Shown here piece by piece: positions 13,781-21,596 of a DNA stretch of 21,596 bases. The translations under genes were made by a program, and so were the position numbers. Within the stretch, counting starts at the first letter, position 1, and each line of letters opens with the position of its first letter. Origin of the DNA: JAXHUK01 sp034189725 (GTDB lineage Bacteria; Chloroflexota; Dehalococcoidia; SZUA-161). Below the pieces are notes generated by a model that was not told the origin of the DNA, ran no database searches, and worked only from the letters and a program-made list of their open reading frames with translations. Location of the stretch: positions 1-21,596 of the forward strand of contig JAXHUK010000072.1 in NCBI GenBank assembly GCA_034189725.1, written 5' to 3'.

Positions 13781-16700
13781 GTGAGGATATATGCTCTTTT
13801 GCTTGTTATTTTTGTAATGATTGGCCTCGTTTGTGTGAAAACGGCTTTAGCCGATAACGACCTGCATGATAAGGATGCTCTGATGGCAGAGGCGGATGGT
13901 TGTGCTGGCTGTCATCGCGCTCATACAGCATCAGGCCCGAAGCTGCTGACGAACGGGGCACCTCAGGAACAGTTCTGTATTACCTGCCATGACGGTAGTG
14001 GAGCAGAGACCGATGTGGTGAACGGGGAGCTTGATGGTAGTTCCTATGGTACCCTTGGTGATGGATTAAAGGGTGGTGGATTCGATTTTGTGGTAATGGA
14101 CCCCGATCTGTCAGGGATACCCTCTTCTCAAGCCGTGACGTCATCTCACGTTATCGATAACTCCCTGCAAAGGGCCTGGGGTGGTGGTAGTATTAGCGGC
14201 ACTCCGGACTATGGTAATATGCTCACCCTGGAGTGCGGCGACTGCCACAATCCTCATGGTAACGGGAACTATCGTATTCTGAGAGGTAATCCCGATGGTA
14301 TGGTAAACGAGATGACAGCGTCAGCGATAGATGTGCCCGATGCGAGCCCTATCATATACACCGTGACCTACAATACAGGCAATGGGACCAGTCAGTACTA
14401 TCGTGATACATCATATGTTCCAAATAACCTGGATGAATGGTGTGCCCAATGTCATACGAGGTACTCTGCAGGGACAGGTGCCGGAAATACCGACTCCGGA
14501 GACAGTGTGTTCGCTTACCGTCATAATACGGGGAGTCTGTCGGGAGGTTGTCTGAAGTGTCACGTAGCGCACGGCACCTCGGCGACTATGGGAACGTATA
14601 GCGGGGCAGTGACACTACCTGATGGGACACCCGGCGGTGGTGAGAATGACAGCCGGTTGCTCACTAATAATAATCGTATAGTATGTGTGCCGTGCCATGT
14701 GAACTCTGAGGGGCAGATCAGTGGCCATGGTGGAGATGGTGATTGCGCTAGCTGTCATGGAACGACAGGAAGCCATGCCACACACACAACTGGCAGTAGT
14801 AAGGGGCCAGCTACATCTCTTGAGTGCAGTGATTGTCACGCAGAGGATAACTATTCAGAGTTTGCCGATGGAGAGGGTTTAACTAACACAGAGGCGTGTG
14901 ATGATTGCCATAGCCCTGGTGGTGCCTTCAACGGAGTCCAGATAGCAAAGGCTAACTGGGGAAGCGATGTCTATCAAGCAGGGGGAGCCGAGCTTAACTC
15001 TGGCAAAGAGCAATGGTGTGCTTCTTGTCATGATAGCGAATCTGCATATAGCGGGCAAATGTATATCGAGCCTGTAATTGTGGATAATCCAGAGGCCACG
15101 TATGAGTGTGCATGGTCTATTTCCACGTGGGCACCTGAACAATTTTGGGGTATCGATGTCAACTATATTGCAGCCCAGGGCACTGGAAGCTGTACTGCAA
15201 CGTGGGTCCCCGATCTCCCCGTGGCGGGGAATTACACGGTATATACCAGGTGGACTGAGCATACCAGCCGCTCGTCCAGTGTTCCCTACACCATCAACTA
15301 CGCCAGTGATTCTGAGACGGTCTGGGTGAATCAAAAGGAGAATGGTGGAGAGTGGTACGAACTGGGGACATTTACTTTTGCCGAGGGTACCTCAGGTTCA
15401 ATTGTTCTCTCCGATAATACGCCCGATGGCACCTGGATAATAGCCGATGCGGTCAAGCTTGTGAATTATGATTACCTCGGTGTATTTGCCCCCAATGTCG
15501 TTGGTGATAATGAGAGTTATGGTTACTATATAACGGGACACAAGGTGAGCTGCACCAGCTGTCACGATGCGCGTAAAACCCATATCGATCATGAACACCG
15601 TACATATGATGTTGATGAAGATACCGGTGAGGTGGTGAATCCTTATTGCGATAGCTACCGACTGAGGGATATCAATGGCAGTCCTTCAATGATCGTTCCG
15701 AGATTCTCTGGAGATGCCATATCGAGTTGGGAAAACTTCGCCCTCTGCTTCGATTGTCATAACCGGAATGAGGTTTTGGGGGAAACCAATGGCGATGTGA
15801 GTCATACTAACTTCTGGAATTATGACTCGAGTATAGCCAACTCGCATCAAATACATTTAAGCATTGGCAGTACACACTTTGACTCAGATTGGGATACCGA
15901 CGTTGTGAATTCTGTGAATCGAGTGGATTCACAGGAGAGCTGTATCGCATGCCACAATGTGCATGGTTCGCCGTCCTATGTGATGATACGGCACGGAGAG
16001 CTTATCAGTAGCTACAATCATACTGTAGCTACGGTCACCTGGACAACCCCGGTCTCTCTTACCGCTGGTGATTACTATGTATATGCTCGTTGGGTCGAGT
16101 ACTCGAACCGTGCTTCCAGTGCTCGATATACTATCAACCACAATGGTGGCACCGATACTGTGTACAAAGACCAGAGGTCGCAGGGTGGAGAATGGGTGCT
16201 CCTGGGGAGCTACAACTTCGACGCGGGCGCGAGCGGGTCGGTAGTACTGGATAACGAGTTGGCGGATGGTTGGTTGATCGCTGATGCCATCGGGTGGGAT
16301 AGCGATGGTGTGTTCGATCCCGATCCTGAGATCATTGTGGACAATCCTGATGCCGTTAAGGGAGGGGATCACTGGCCTATCGGAACATGGAGTACGGAAT
16401 TCTATGGGGCGGACTATTACTATCACGCAGAAATGTTGGATAAGATGCCTGGATTGAAGTTCTCCTATCTGGTGCCGTCAACAGGCCCCTTCGCTACAGC
16501 TACCTGGACAGGGAATATCACTCAGGCTGACGATTACGATGTATACGCCTGGTGGACCCAGCATAGCAACAGGACGAGTAGTGCACAGTATACCATCAAC
16601 TACAACGGCGGCTCGGATGATGTGTATGTGGACCAGAGAACGAATGGCAGTCAATGGAATCTTCTGGGCAACTATAACTTCGGTAATGGTACAGCGGGCA

Positions 16701-18157
16701 ATGTGACGCTTTCCAATGAGGGGGCTGATGGCTATGTCATGGCAGATGCCATTGGCTGGGATATCGATTCTGATGGCAATCCCGACATAATTGTCGATAA
16801 CAGTGATGCGGGATTTGAATACGATGGCGGATGGACGTGCACCAGCAGTGGATCGACTGGCGCGTATAATGAGACCATTTGCTACATTTACCGTCCCTCA
16901 GCCGTTGTTGATTTCGACGCCACTCTGGATGAAAGTGCAGGCGGCAGGTTCAACTATGAGAATGGCCAGGTCACTGTGAACGGTGTGTGCGGTGCCTGTC
17001 ATAGTGGGGTTTCTTATGAAAGGGAACCGTATCTGAGTCCCAGGGTATTGATAACGCAGGCTGAGCCGGCGACTGTAGACAACGATGGGGAGGATGAGAC
17101 CCTCCTCTCAGCTTATGTCTATGATCCTGGTGGTACCGTCAGCAGTGTTACCATCGATCTCTTACCGATTGATGGTAGTGCAACACAAACGATGTATGAT
17201 GATGGCACAAACGGCGATGTAACTTCGGGTGATAATGTGTATAGCTACCTCACGACGGTACCTGTAACAGTCGATGAGGGATTATGGACGCTCACCATCA
17301 CCGCTACCGATGGCGGCAGTTTGACAGGCGACGGAGAAGTAGAGTTACTGGTAGCTAATCCAGGATGGTACGTCGTCGATAACGTCGATGCTGACTTCGT
17401 AGGGCTTTGGTCAGTCAGCGATGGCGGAGATCGCTATGATAAAGATATAAAGTATCACGCATCGGGAGATGGCAGCAGCACGGCTTCGTTTACTCCAAGC
17501 CTGTCTCAAGCCGGGAACTATAAAGTTTATGCCTGGTGGACTCAGAATACCAACCGGGCGACAGATGCTCCGTATACCATCACCTACAGTGGTGGCTCCT
17601 ATACAGAGCGGGTCAATCAGCGTGAGAATGGATCGAAGTTTGTGTCGCTTGGCACGTACTACTTCGATGCCCAGGATGGGTATACCGAGGTGATTGTGGA
17701 TAGTGCAGATGCCGAGTATGTCGGTTCGTGGAGCACGAGTTCGTCGAGTATACATCGCTATGGTCCTGACCTTAGCTATCTTCCAGCCGGTAGCGGCGCA
17801 AACACTGCTACCTTCACGCCGACTCTGCCTCAGGCTGGCAGCTATAATGTGTATGCCTGGTGGACACAACATAACAATCGTGCGAGCAATGCACCGTACA
17901 CGATCTACTATAGCGGTGGTAATGAGACGGTTCTCACAAGTCAGAAAGACGGTGGTGGAGGCTGGACGTATCTCGGCACTTACGATTTTGATGCTGGTAC
18001 AGATGGCTATGCAGTGTTCTCCGACGATGCTGATGGCTATGTCATCGCTGATGCTATGAAGTGGCAACTATCCGCTGTGAAGCAGGATGTGGTGCTGAGT
18101 GATGATGCGAATGGATACTTCATGGCGGATGCGATAATGTGGGAGCCGGTACCATAA
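13781..18157 (+). CDS. Giant secreted multiheme cytochrome with golvesin-like domains (14 CXXCH)
   Basis: A 1458-residue exported protein from a GTG start. Signal peptide to about residue 24 (KTALA before DN). CXXCH cysteines start at 41, 66, 152, 221, 257, 302, 322, 349, 373, 413, 591, 656, 721 and 1070. Golvesin-like beta domains, marked by VYARW/VYAWWT, NR, YTI, W..LG and ADA, cover about 432-560, 750-840, 850-994, 1196-1300 and 1303-1429, with a start-only stub at 1002-1047 and a tail duplicate at 1435-1458. An Ig-like domain (MYDDGTNGDVTSGDNVYS) lies at 1085-1191. Residues to ~413 parallel the paralog at 18416. The GTG at 13781 has GGAG upstream and gives MRIYALLL, like MKIYAIVA of the paralog at 20945; a GTG at 13772 is the alternative. 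Function is inferred: extracellular electron transfer with surface or polysaccharide attachment. No sortase motif or C-terminal membrane anchor is visible. Confidence 0.9.
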   Translation: MRIYALLLVIFVMIGLVCVKTALADNDLHDKDALMAEADGCAGCHRAHTASGPKLLTNGAPQEQFCITCHDGSGAETDVVNGELDGSSYGTLGDGLKGGGFDFVVMDPDLSGIPSSQAVTSSHVIDNSLQRAWGGGSISGTPDYGNMLTLECGDCHNPHGNGNYRILRGNPDGMVNEMTASAIDVPDASPIIYTVTYNTGNGTSQYYRDTSYVPNNLDEWCAQCHTRYSAGTGAGNTDSGDSVFAYRHNTGSLSGGCLKCHVAHGTSATMGTYSGAVTLPDGTPGGGENDSRLLTNNNRIVCVPCHVNSEGQISGHGGDGDCASCHGTTGSHATHTTGSSKGPATSLECSDCHAEDNYSEFADGEGLTNTEACDDCHSPGGAFNGVQIAKANWGSDVYQAGGAELNSGKEQWCASCHDSESAYSGQMYIEPVIVDNPEATYECAWSISTWAPEQFWGIDVNYIAAQGTGSCTATWVPDLPVAGNYTVYTRWTEHTSRSSSVPYTINYASDSETVWVNQKENGGEWYELGTFTFAEGTSGSIVLSDNTPDGTWIIADAVKLVNYDYLGVFAPNVVGDNESYGYYITGHKVSCTSCHDARKTHIDHEHRTYDVDEDTGEVVNPYCDSYRLRDINGSPSMIVPRFSGDAISSWENFALCFDCHNRNEVLGETNGDVSHTNFWNYDSSIANSHQIHLSIGSTHFDSDWDTDVVNSVNRVDSQESCIACHNVHGSPSYVMIRHGELISSYNHTVATVTWTTPVSLTAGDYYVYARWVEYSNRASSARYTINHNGGTDTVYKDQRSQGGEWVLLGSYNFDAGASGSVVLDNELADGWLIADAIGWDSDGVFDPDPEIIVDNPDAVKGGDHWPIGTWSTEFYGADYYYHAEMLDKMPGLKFSYLVPSTGPFATATWTGNITQADDYDVYAWWTQHSNRTSSAQYTINYNGGSDDVYVDQRTNGSQWNLLGNYNFGNGTAGNVTLSNEGADGYVMADAIGWDIDSDGNPDIIVDNSDAGFEYDGGWTCTSSGSTGAYNETICYIYRPSAVVDFDATLDESAGGRFNYENGQVTVNGVCGACHSGVSYEREPYLSPRVLITQAEPATVDNDGEDETLLSAYVYDPGGTVSSVTIDLLPIDGSATQTMYDDGTNGDVTSGDNVYSYLTTVPVTVDEGLWTLTITATDGGSLTGDGEVELLVANPGWYVVDNVDADFVGLWSVSDGGDRYDKDIKYHASGDGSSTASFTPSLSQAGNYKVYAWWTQNTNRATDAPYTITYSGGSYTERVNQRENGSKFVSLGTYYFDAQDGYTEVIVDSADAEYVGSWSTSSSSIHRYGPDLSYLPAGSGANTATFTPTLPQAGSYNVYAWWTQHNNRASNAPYTIYYSGGNETVLTSQKDGGGGWTYLGTYDFDAGTDGYAVFSDDADGYVIADAMKWQLSAVKQDVVLSDDANGYFMADAIMWEPVP
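15074..18154 (+). repeat. Golvesin-like domain repeats inside the giant cytochrome
   Basis: Approximate base spans: 15074-15460, 16028-16300 (lacks its first strands), 16328-16762, 16784-16921 (start only), 17366-17680 (lacks its last strands), 17687-18067, and a terminal piece 18083-18154. The consensus is IIVDN-DA at the start, VYAWWTQH-NR-S-A-YTI in the middle, VNQR-NGG-W-LG-Y-F in the third quarter and DGY-IADAI-W at the end. Copies are divergent at DNA level, so they are old duplications with some recombinational trimming. Confidence 0.85.
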
Positions 18158-18415
18158 ATAAGTAAGAAAACTGGTTTAACAAGACTAGTTAGAGTTTATG
18201 GATATTTACCCTAACTGGTCTTGTGAATATGATGGGTATTGTGGAATGAAAATAGATGTTTACGGTCACCATAGCCCGTTTAGGGGGCGATTCTTGTCAC
18301 AGATTGCTGGTAATTTATGTGGTGTATACCTATAGGAAAAGCGTAGTTATTCCTATTGATAATCGTGCACAAAAATGCTAGATTCATTATAAGGGTTTAT
18401 TGGAGATTGTGGAAA
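18158..18415. other. Intergenic region between the giant and the 16-motif cytochrome genes
   Basis: 258 bases. It holds a strong hairpin (18180-18223) and, nearer the next gene, an element related to those at 13704 and 20858: TACCTATAGGAA at 18327-18338 and TTCCTATTGAT at 18350-18360. ATAGGAA (18332-18338) and TTCCTAT (18350-18356) form an inverted repeat with an 11-base spacer. The upstream GTAACTACCC block is not clearly present here. Confidence 0.5.
18180..18223 (+). terminator. Long hairpin after the giant cytochrome gene
   Basis: CAAGACTAGTTAG at 18180-18192 pairs over 13 positions (one G-U) with CTAACTGGTCTTG at 18211-18223, around an 18-base loop. It lies 22 bases after the stop codon. 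There is no strong T-run after it, so it may be a terminator of weak type, a transcript-stabilising structure, or a bidirectional element. Confidence 0.6.
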
Positions 18416-20665
18416 ATGCGGAAGTATATCGTTTTTGCTGCGGCGTTTCTGGCAATCGTATTATGTGTAGGTCCAGCATTCGCCGATAACGATCTTCATG
18501 ATAAGGATACCCTGATGACGGAGACTGATGGGTGTGCCGGCTGTCACCGCGCGCACACAGCCCAGGGGCCGAAGCTATTGAAAGAGGGGGCGACACAAGA
18601 CCAGTTCTGCTTCACCTGCCACGATGGGAGCGGAGCGGAGACCGATGTGGTGGACGGCGTACTCGTTGGTCAGCCCAATCCACCGGGCACCGATCCCACG
18701 CAGTATGGCAATGGTGATGACGGCGATGGCAATCCCCTGAGGGGTGGCGGTTTTGCCTATGCGACAATGGATACCAATGCTGATGGTGTCCTCGAGGTAG
18801 GAGTCGAGGTAACCTCGACGCATAGCGCATCGGGCACTGTGAGTGGCACGATGTGGGGCAGTGGCCCGATAAACGGGGGTGAGTCGGACTACGGAATTAC
18901 TGTTGAACTGAAGTGCGGTGACTGTCACAATCCCCATGGCAATGGTAACTATCGAATTCTGAGGGGCAATCCTGATGGGATGGAAGATGAGGGTAATACC
19001 ACAGCGGTTGATGTGGCTGATGAGATCACAAAGAACTATGAGGTAACATTCATTGCCGGTAATGGAACGAGCCAGTATTACCGTGATGTTTCCTATGTAC
19101 CGGACAATTTGGATGATTGGTGTGCCCAGTGTCACACGAGGTATTCGGCCGGAGGCGGTGCGGGTAATACAGATTCTGGTGACATTGTGTTTACCTACCG
19201 TCACAATACAGTGAGTTTATCGGGTGGTTGCTTGAAGTGTCACGTAGCACATGGGACATCGGCAACGATGGGGACCTATTCGGGAGCGGTGACGTTTCCC
19301 GATGGGACGACGCAGGGTCTGATTCCTGACGAGGAGAGCCGGTTGCTTTCGAATAGCAATCGCAAGGTATGTGCGCCGTGTCATACCAGTGCTGAGGGCA
19401 CGGTTGGAGGACATGGAGGAGATGGCGACTGCGGCGTATGTCATGGTGCATCGGGGAGCCACGCGACACACACGACATCTAATAGCAAGGGGCCGGCTAC
19501 ACCGTTAGATTGCAGTGATTGCCATAATGCTAGCTATTCTGGTTTTTCTGATGGGCAGGGATTGGCCGCCACTACAGTCTGTGATACCTGTCATAGTCCC
19601 GGTGGCATATACGATGGCGTAGATGATCCTGTTATTGGTGCCAAGCCCAACTGGGATAGTGGCGTGTATAGCAGCCCTACCCTTCAATCGGGCAAAGAGC
19701 AGTGGTGTGTTGGCTGTCACGATGACGGTACTTCGGTAATAGATAGCGTGAGTGCTCCTAATACAGAGTTGTTCTATACCAGCGGTCATGGAATGGCAGG
19801 TGCAGACGTAGAATGTTTGGATTGCCATGATACGACATTCACTCATATCGATGGAATAGCAAGGACATATGTAGCCCCGGAAGATATCTACGCTCCGGAG
19901 GACTACTACCAGGTTGGTTATCGGCTTAAATCAGTAGGTGTGGAACCACCAATGATTGTTCCCTACCGCAGTTATGCTGATCCTGAGACTGGAATTGTTC
20001 CCATTGATGGCTTCCGCCTGTGTTTTGATTGTCATACCGCTACGCCGTTTATTGACGGCACTGATATGAATAGCAACTTCAGAGAGGACTCGACTTCAGC
20101 CAATTATCATCACGTACATTTGATATCTCAACACAATGGTAACATTACGGTAGGTTGCACTGATTACTGCCACAGTGCCCACGGGAGCATATTGACCAAG
20201 CCATGGGATTCCGATTGGAATGGAGAGGGCGATTCAGATGCAAGCTGCCCGACGTGCCATAATGTCCACGGATCGAATAGTGTAGTTATGCTACGCACTG
20301 GGGAACTCATAGGACAGGAGCCAGGACTCAATATCAAGTATCTGGATAGTGCATCAGGAGCCCCGTGGAATTTTAAGGATCCCCAGACGCTCCTCGGCAG
20401 CACGGGTGGTGCTCAGGATCTTGCTGAGGCTTCCACTCCCATTGCCACCCTGGCTGATAATGGAATATGTCTGATGTGCCATGGGCAACAAGTGGCCTAC
20501 TATCGCACACCGACAGTAGCTGGGGCTTCTGCCGGTGCATCTCACGCAACCGGGATGGTTATTCCCGCTGTGGGTGGTACTGAGAGTAGTACACCATTAT
20601 ATCATACTGAAGTTACTCACACGTCTTCTACCTCAGCCCAGTGCGAAAGTTGCCATTCACACTAG
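18416..20665 (+). CDS. Secreted multiheme c-type cytochrome (15 CXXCH + 1 CX3CH)
   Basis: A 749-residue exported electron carrier. Signal peptide to about residue 23 (GPAFA before DN). CXXCH cysteines start at 40, 65, 167, 235, 272, 319, 339, 366, 389, 431, 467, 536, 611, 685 and 743; a CX3CH (CTDYCH) is at 581. Residues 26-440 align with the giant cytochrome; after heme 13 (NVHGSNSVVMLRTGELI) it continues into a different C-terminal heme pair instead of golvesin domains, ending two residues after the last motif. An EF-hand-like loop (DTNADGVLE) lies between hemes 2 and 3. The ATG at 18416 was chosen over one at 18356 because GGAG lies ten bases upstream and the signal peptide then begins MRKYIVF. 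Class by motif: doubled-CXXCH cytochromes. Its partners are not visible here. Confidence 0.92.
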   Translation: MRKYIVFAAAFLAIVLCVGPAFADNDLHDKDTLMTETDGCAGCHRAHTAQGPKLLKEGATQDQFCFTCHDGSGAETDVVDGVLVGQPNPPGTDPTQYGNGDDGDGNPLRGGGFAYATMDTNADGVLEVGVEVTSTHSASGTVSGTMWGSGPINGGESDYGITVELKCGDCHNPHGNGNYRILRGNPDGMEDEGNTTAVDVADEITKNYEVTFIAGNGTSQYYRDVSYVPDNLDDWCAQCHTRYSAGGGAGNTDSGDIVFTYRHNTVSLSGGCLKCHVAHGTSATMGTYSGAVTFPDGTTQGLIPDEESRLLSNSNRKVCAPCHTSAEGTVGGHGGDGDCGVCHGASGSHATHTTSNSKGPATPLDCSDCHNASYSGFSDGQGLAATTVCDTCHSPGGIYDGVDDPVIGAKPNWDSGVYSSPTLQSGKEQWCVGCHDDGTSVIDSVSAPNTELFYTSGHGMAGADVECLDCHDTTFTHIDGIARTYVAPEDIYAPEDYYQVGYRLKSVGVEPPMIVPYRSYADPETGIVPIDGFRLCFDCHTATPFIDGTDMNSNFREDSTSANYHHVHLISQHNGNITVGCTDYCHSAHGSILTKPWDSDWNGEGDSDASCPTCHNVHGSNSVVMLRTGELIGQEPGLNIKYLDSASGAPWNFKDPQTLLGSTGGAQDLAEASTPIATLADNGICLMCHGQQVAYYRTPTVAGASAGASHATGMVIPAVGGTESSTPLYHTEVTHTSSTSAQCESCHSH

Positions 20666-20704
20666 AACGTTAGCCAGCGATCTCCATCATCAGGTAAAAC
20701 CGCA

Positions 20705-20735
20705 GGGGCGTATACTCATACGCTCCTCAACTTTT
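20705..20735 (+). terminator. Rho-independent terminator after the 16-motif cytochrome gene
   Basis: GGGGCGTAT at 20705-20713 and ATACGCTCC at 20718-20726 form a nine-pair stem (one G-U) with an ACTC loop, followed after four bases by CTTTT. It sits 40 bases after the stop codon. Confidence 0.7.
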
Positions 20736-20830
20736 AGCCACAGCAGGCACAGAAAGCAGGTTTCTTGTTGATGACCTGTACACTGAGTCCTCTGTGGCAT
20801 TGTTTTTACTATCGTGATTGATTCATGAGT

Positions 20831-20881
20831 GTAACTACCCATGAAACATGTGGTGATTACCTATTGAAAGAAGGTAGTTAC
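20831..20881 (+). promoter_or_regulatory. Two-block upstream element (copy 3) with inverted repeat, before the last cytochrome
   Basis: GTAACTACCC at 20831-20840 and TACCTATTGAAA at 20858 repeat the spacing seen at 13341 and 13677. In addition GTAACTACC (20831-20839) and GGTAGTTAC (20873-20881) are perfect 9-base inverted arms. It lies 64-114 bases before the ATG. Operator or promoter function is inferred from recurrence. Confidence 0.6.
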
Positions 20882-20944
20882 GCCGTTGATATCAAGATAC
20901 GAATGTACTAAGCTAAAGTAACAGTACTCAGAGGGGATTGAACG

Positions 20945-21596
20945 ATGAAGATTTACGCTATTGTAGCTGCCGTACTTCTGGCAATCTTTCTAACTATCAG
21001 TCCTGCTTCTGCCGATAACGACCTTCATGATAAGGATGCTCTGATGGCGGAGGCTGATGGGTGTGCTGGCTGTCACCGCGCACACACAGCCCAGGGGCCG
21101 AAGCTATTGAAAGAGGGGGCAACGCAGGATCAGTTCTGCTTCACCTGCCACGATGGTACTGGAGCGGAGACCGATGTGGTGAATGGCGTACTCGTTGGTC
21201 AGCCCAATCCACCGGGCACTGATCCTACACAGTATGGCAATGGTGATGACGGAGATGGTAATCCTTTAAGAGGCGGCGGATTCGTTTATGCGACTATGGA
21301 TACCGATGCTGATGGTGTCCTCGAGGTAGGAGTCGAGGTAACCTCGACGCATAGTGCATCGGGTGCCGTTAGTGGTACGATGTGGGGCAGTGGCCCGATA
21401 AACGGGGGTGAGTCGGACTACGGCATTACTGTTGAGTTGAAATGCGCTGACTGTCACAATCCCCATGGCAATGGCAACTATCGAATTCTGAGGGGCAATC
21501 CTGATGGGATGGAAGATGAGGGTAATACCACAGCGGTTGATGTGGCTGATGAGATCACAAAGAACTATGAGGTAACATTCATTGCCGGTAATGGAA
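20945..21596 (+). CDS. Secreted multiheme c-type cytochrome (partial, runs off the right edge)
   Basis: The first 217 codons of a paralog of the gene at 18416. Signal peptide MKIYAIVAAVLLAIFLTISP with cleavage likely at ASA before DN. Three CXXCH motifs are present (GCAGCH, FCFTCH, KCADCH), then NPHGNGNYRILRG. The EF-hand-like loop reads DTDADGVLE. From 21476 to the window end it is base-for-base identical to 18947-19067, and upstream it differs by scattered substitutions, so the two are a recent tandem duplication or have undergone gene conversion. GAGGGG precedes the ATG. The C-terminal half is outside the window, so total heme number and presence of golvesin domains are unknown. Confidence 0.93.
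   Translation, partial: MKIYAIVAAVLLAIFLTISPASADNDLHDKDALMAEADGCAGCHRAHTAQGPKLLKEGATQDQFCFTCHDGTGAETDVVNGVLVGQPNPPGTDPTQYGNGDDGDGNPLRGGGFVYATMDTDADGVLEVGVEVTSTHSASGAVSGTMWGSGPINGGESDYGITVELKCADCHNPHGNGNYRILRGNPDGMEDEGNTTAVDVADEITKNYEVTFIAGNG

Larger units (their letters stand above)
20666..20944. other. Intergenic region between the last two cytochrome genes
   Basis: 279 bases. It contains a terminator-like hairpin (20705-20735), then the two-block upstream element (20831-20870) with a perfect inverted repeat, and the GAGGGG ribosome site (20931-20936) for the gene at 20945. No coding sequence is supported. Confidence 0.5.

Noticed and set aside
17411..18067. Long minus-strand open frame opposite the golvesin repeats (218 codons)
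   Set aside because: It arises from the biased codon composition of the plus-strand repeats; no start context, and its sequence is just the antisense of a well supported protein.
15074..18154. CRISPR-like or tandem DNA repeat array
   Set aside because: The repeated units are protein domains of about 120 residues with divergent DNA; no short identical repeats with regular spacers are present.
18575..19204. Minus-strand open frame opposite the 749-residue cytochrome (209 codons), with a similar one at 21266-21466
   Set aside because: The repeat of the same antisense frame in both paralogs follows from their DNA similarity; the plus strand clearly codes for heme motifs.
1..21596. tRNA, rRNA, insertion sequences, integrases or attachment sites
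   Set aside because: None could be recognised by eye on either strand; I cannot exclude a small RNA gene without a covariance-model search.

Overview
The window carries the c-type cytochrome economy of an anaerobic or microaerobic bacterium of moderate GC. It holds large secreted multiheme cytochromes, the machinery that attaches heme to them, and a nearly complete siroheme-dependent (Ahb) heme biosynthesis operon. Heme made through siroheme, a CxxxY-type CcmE and arrays of doubled-CXXCH cytochromes fit uncultured Chloroflexota (for example Dehalococcoidia-like lineages) or deep anaerobic Actinobacteriota. No marker gene settles the phylum, so this is inference.

Layout. 1-1750 (minus strand): ccmF, running off the left edge with a TTG start, and ccmE, translationally coupled. 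1751-2187: divergent intergenic region. 2188-3132: a short secreted hexaheme cytochrome. 3468-11816: a tight plus-strand operon with overlapping or abutting genes: a MerR/excisionase-type regulator, ahbC, ahbD, an ahbA-ahbB-precorrin-2 dehydrogenase triple fusion, hemA, hemC and a cobA-hemD fusion. After a 231-base gap comes hemL (12048-13325). 13326-13780 holds what looks like the scar of a deleted cytochrome gene: a promoter-like block, a decayed C-terminal tail and a terminator. 13781-21596: three more secreted cytochromes on the plus strand. They are a 1458-residue protein with 14 CXXCH motifs and five golvesin-like beta domains, a 749-residue protein with 15 CXXCH plus one CX3CH, and a third, nearly identical at its N terminus to the second, that runs off the right edge.

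How the genes work together. HemA and HemL make 5-aminolevulinate, and HemC and HemD make uroporphyrinogen III. CobA and the C-terminal domain of the fusion give sirohydrochlorin or siroheme. AhbA/B, AhbC and AhbD convert siroheme to heme b. CcmE and CcmF hand heme to the exported apocytochromes. No porphobilinogen synthase (hemB) is seen; it must be elsewhere or replaced. The two activities of classical CysG are split between two different fusion proteins.

The most unusual parts are the multiheme cytochrome that alternates heme modules with golvesin-like domains, the evidence that its repeats and its paralogs are recombining, the shared two-block element upstream of several cytochrome genes, and the regulator coupled to the heme operon.
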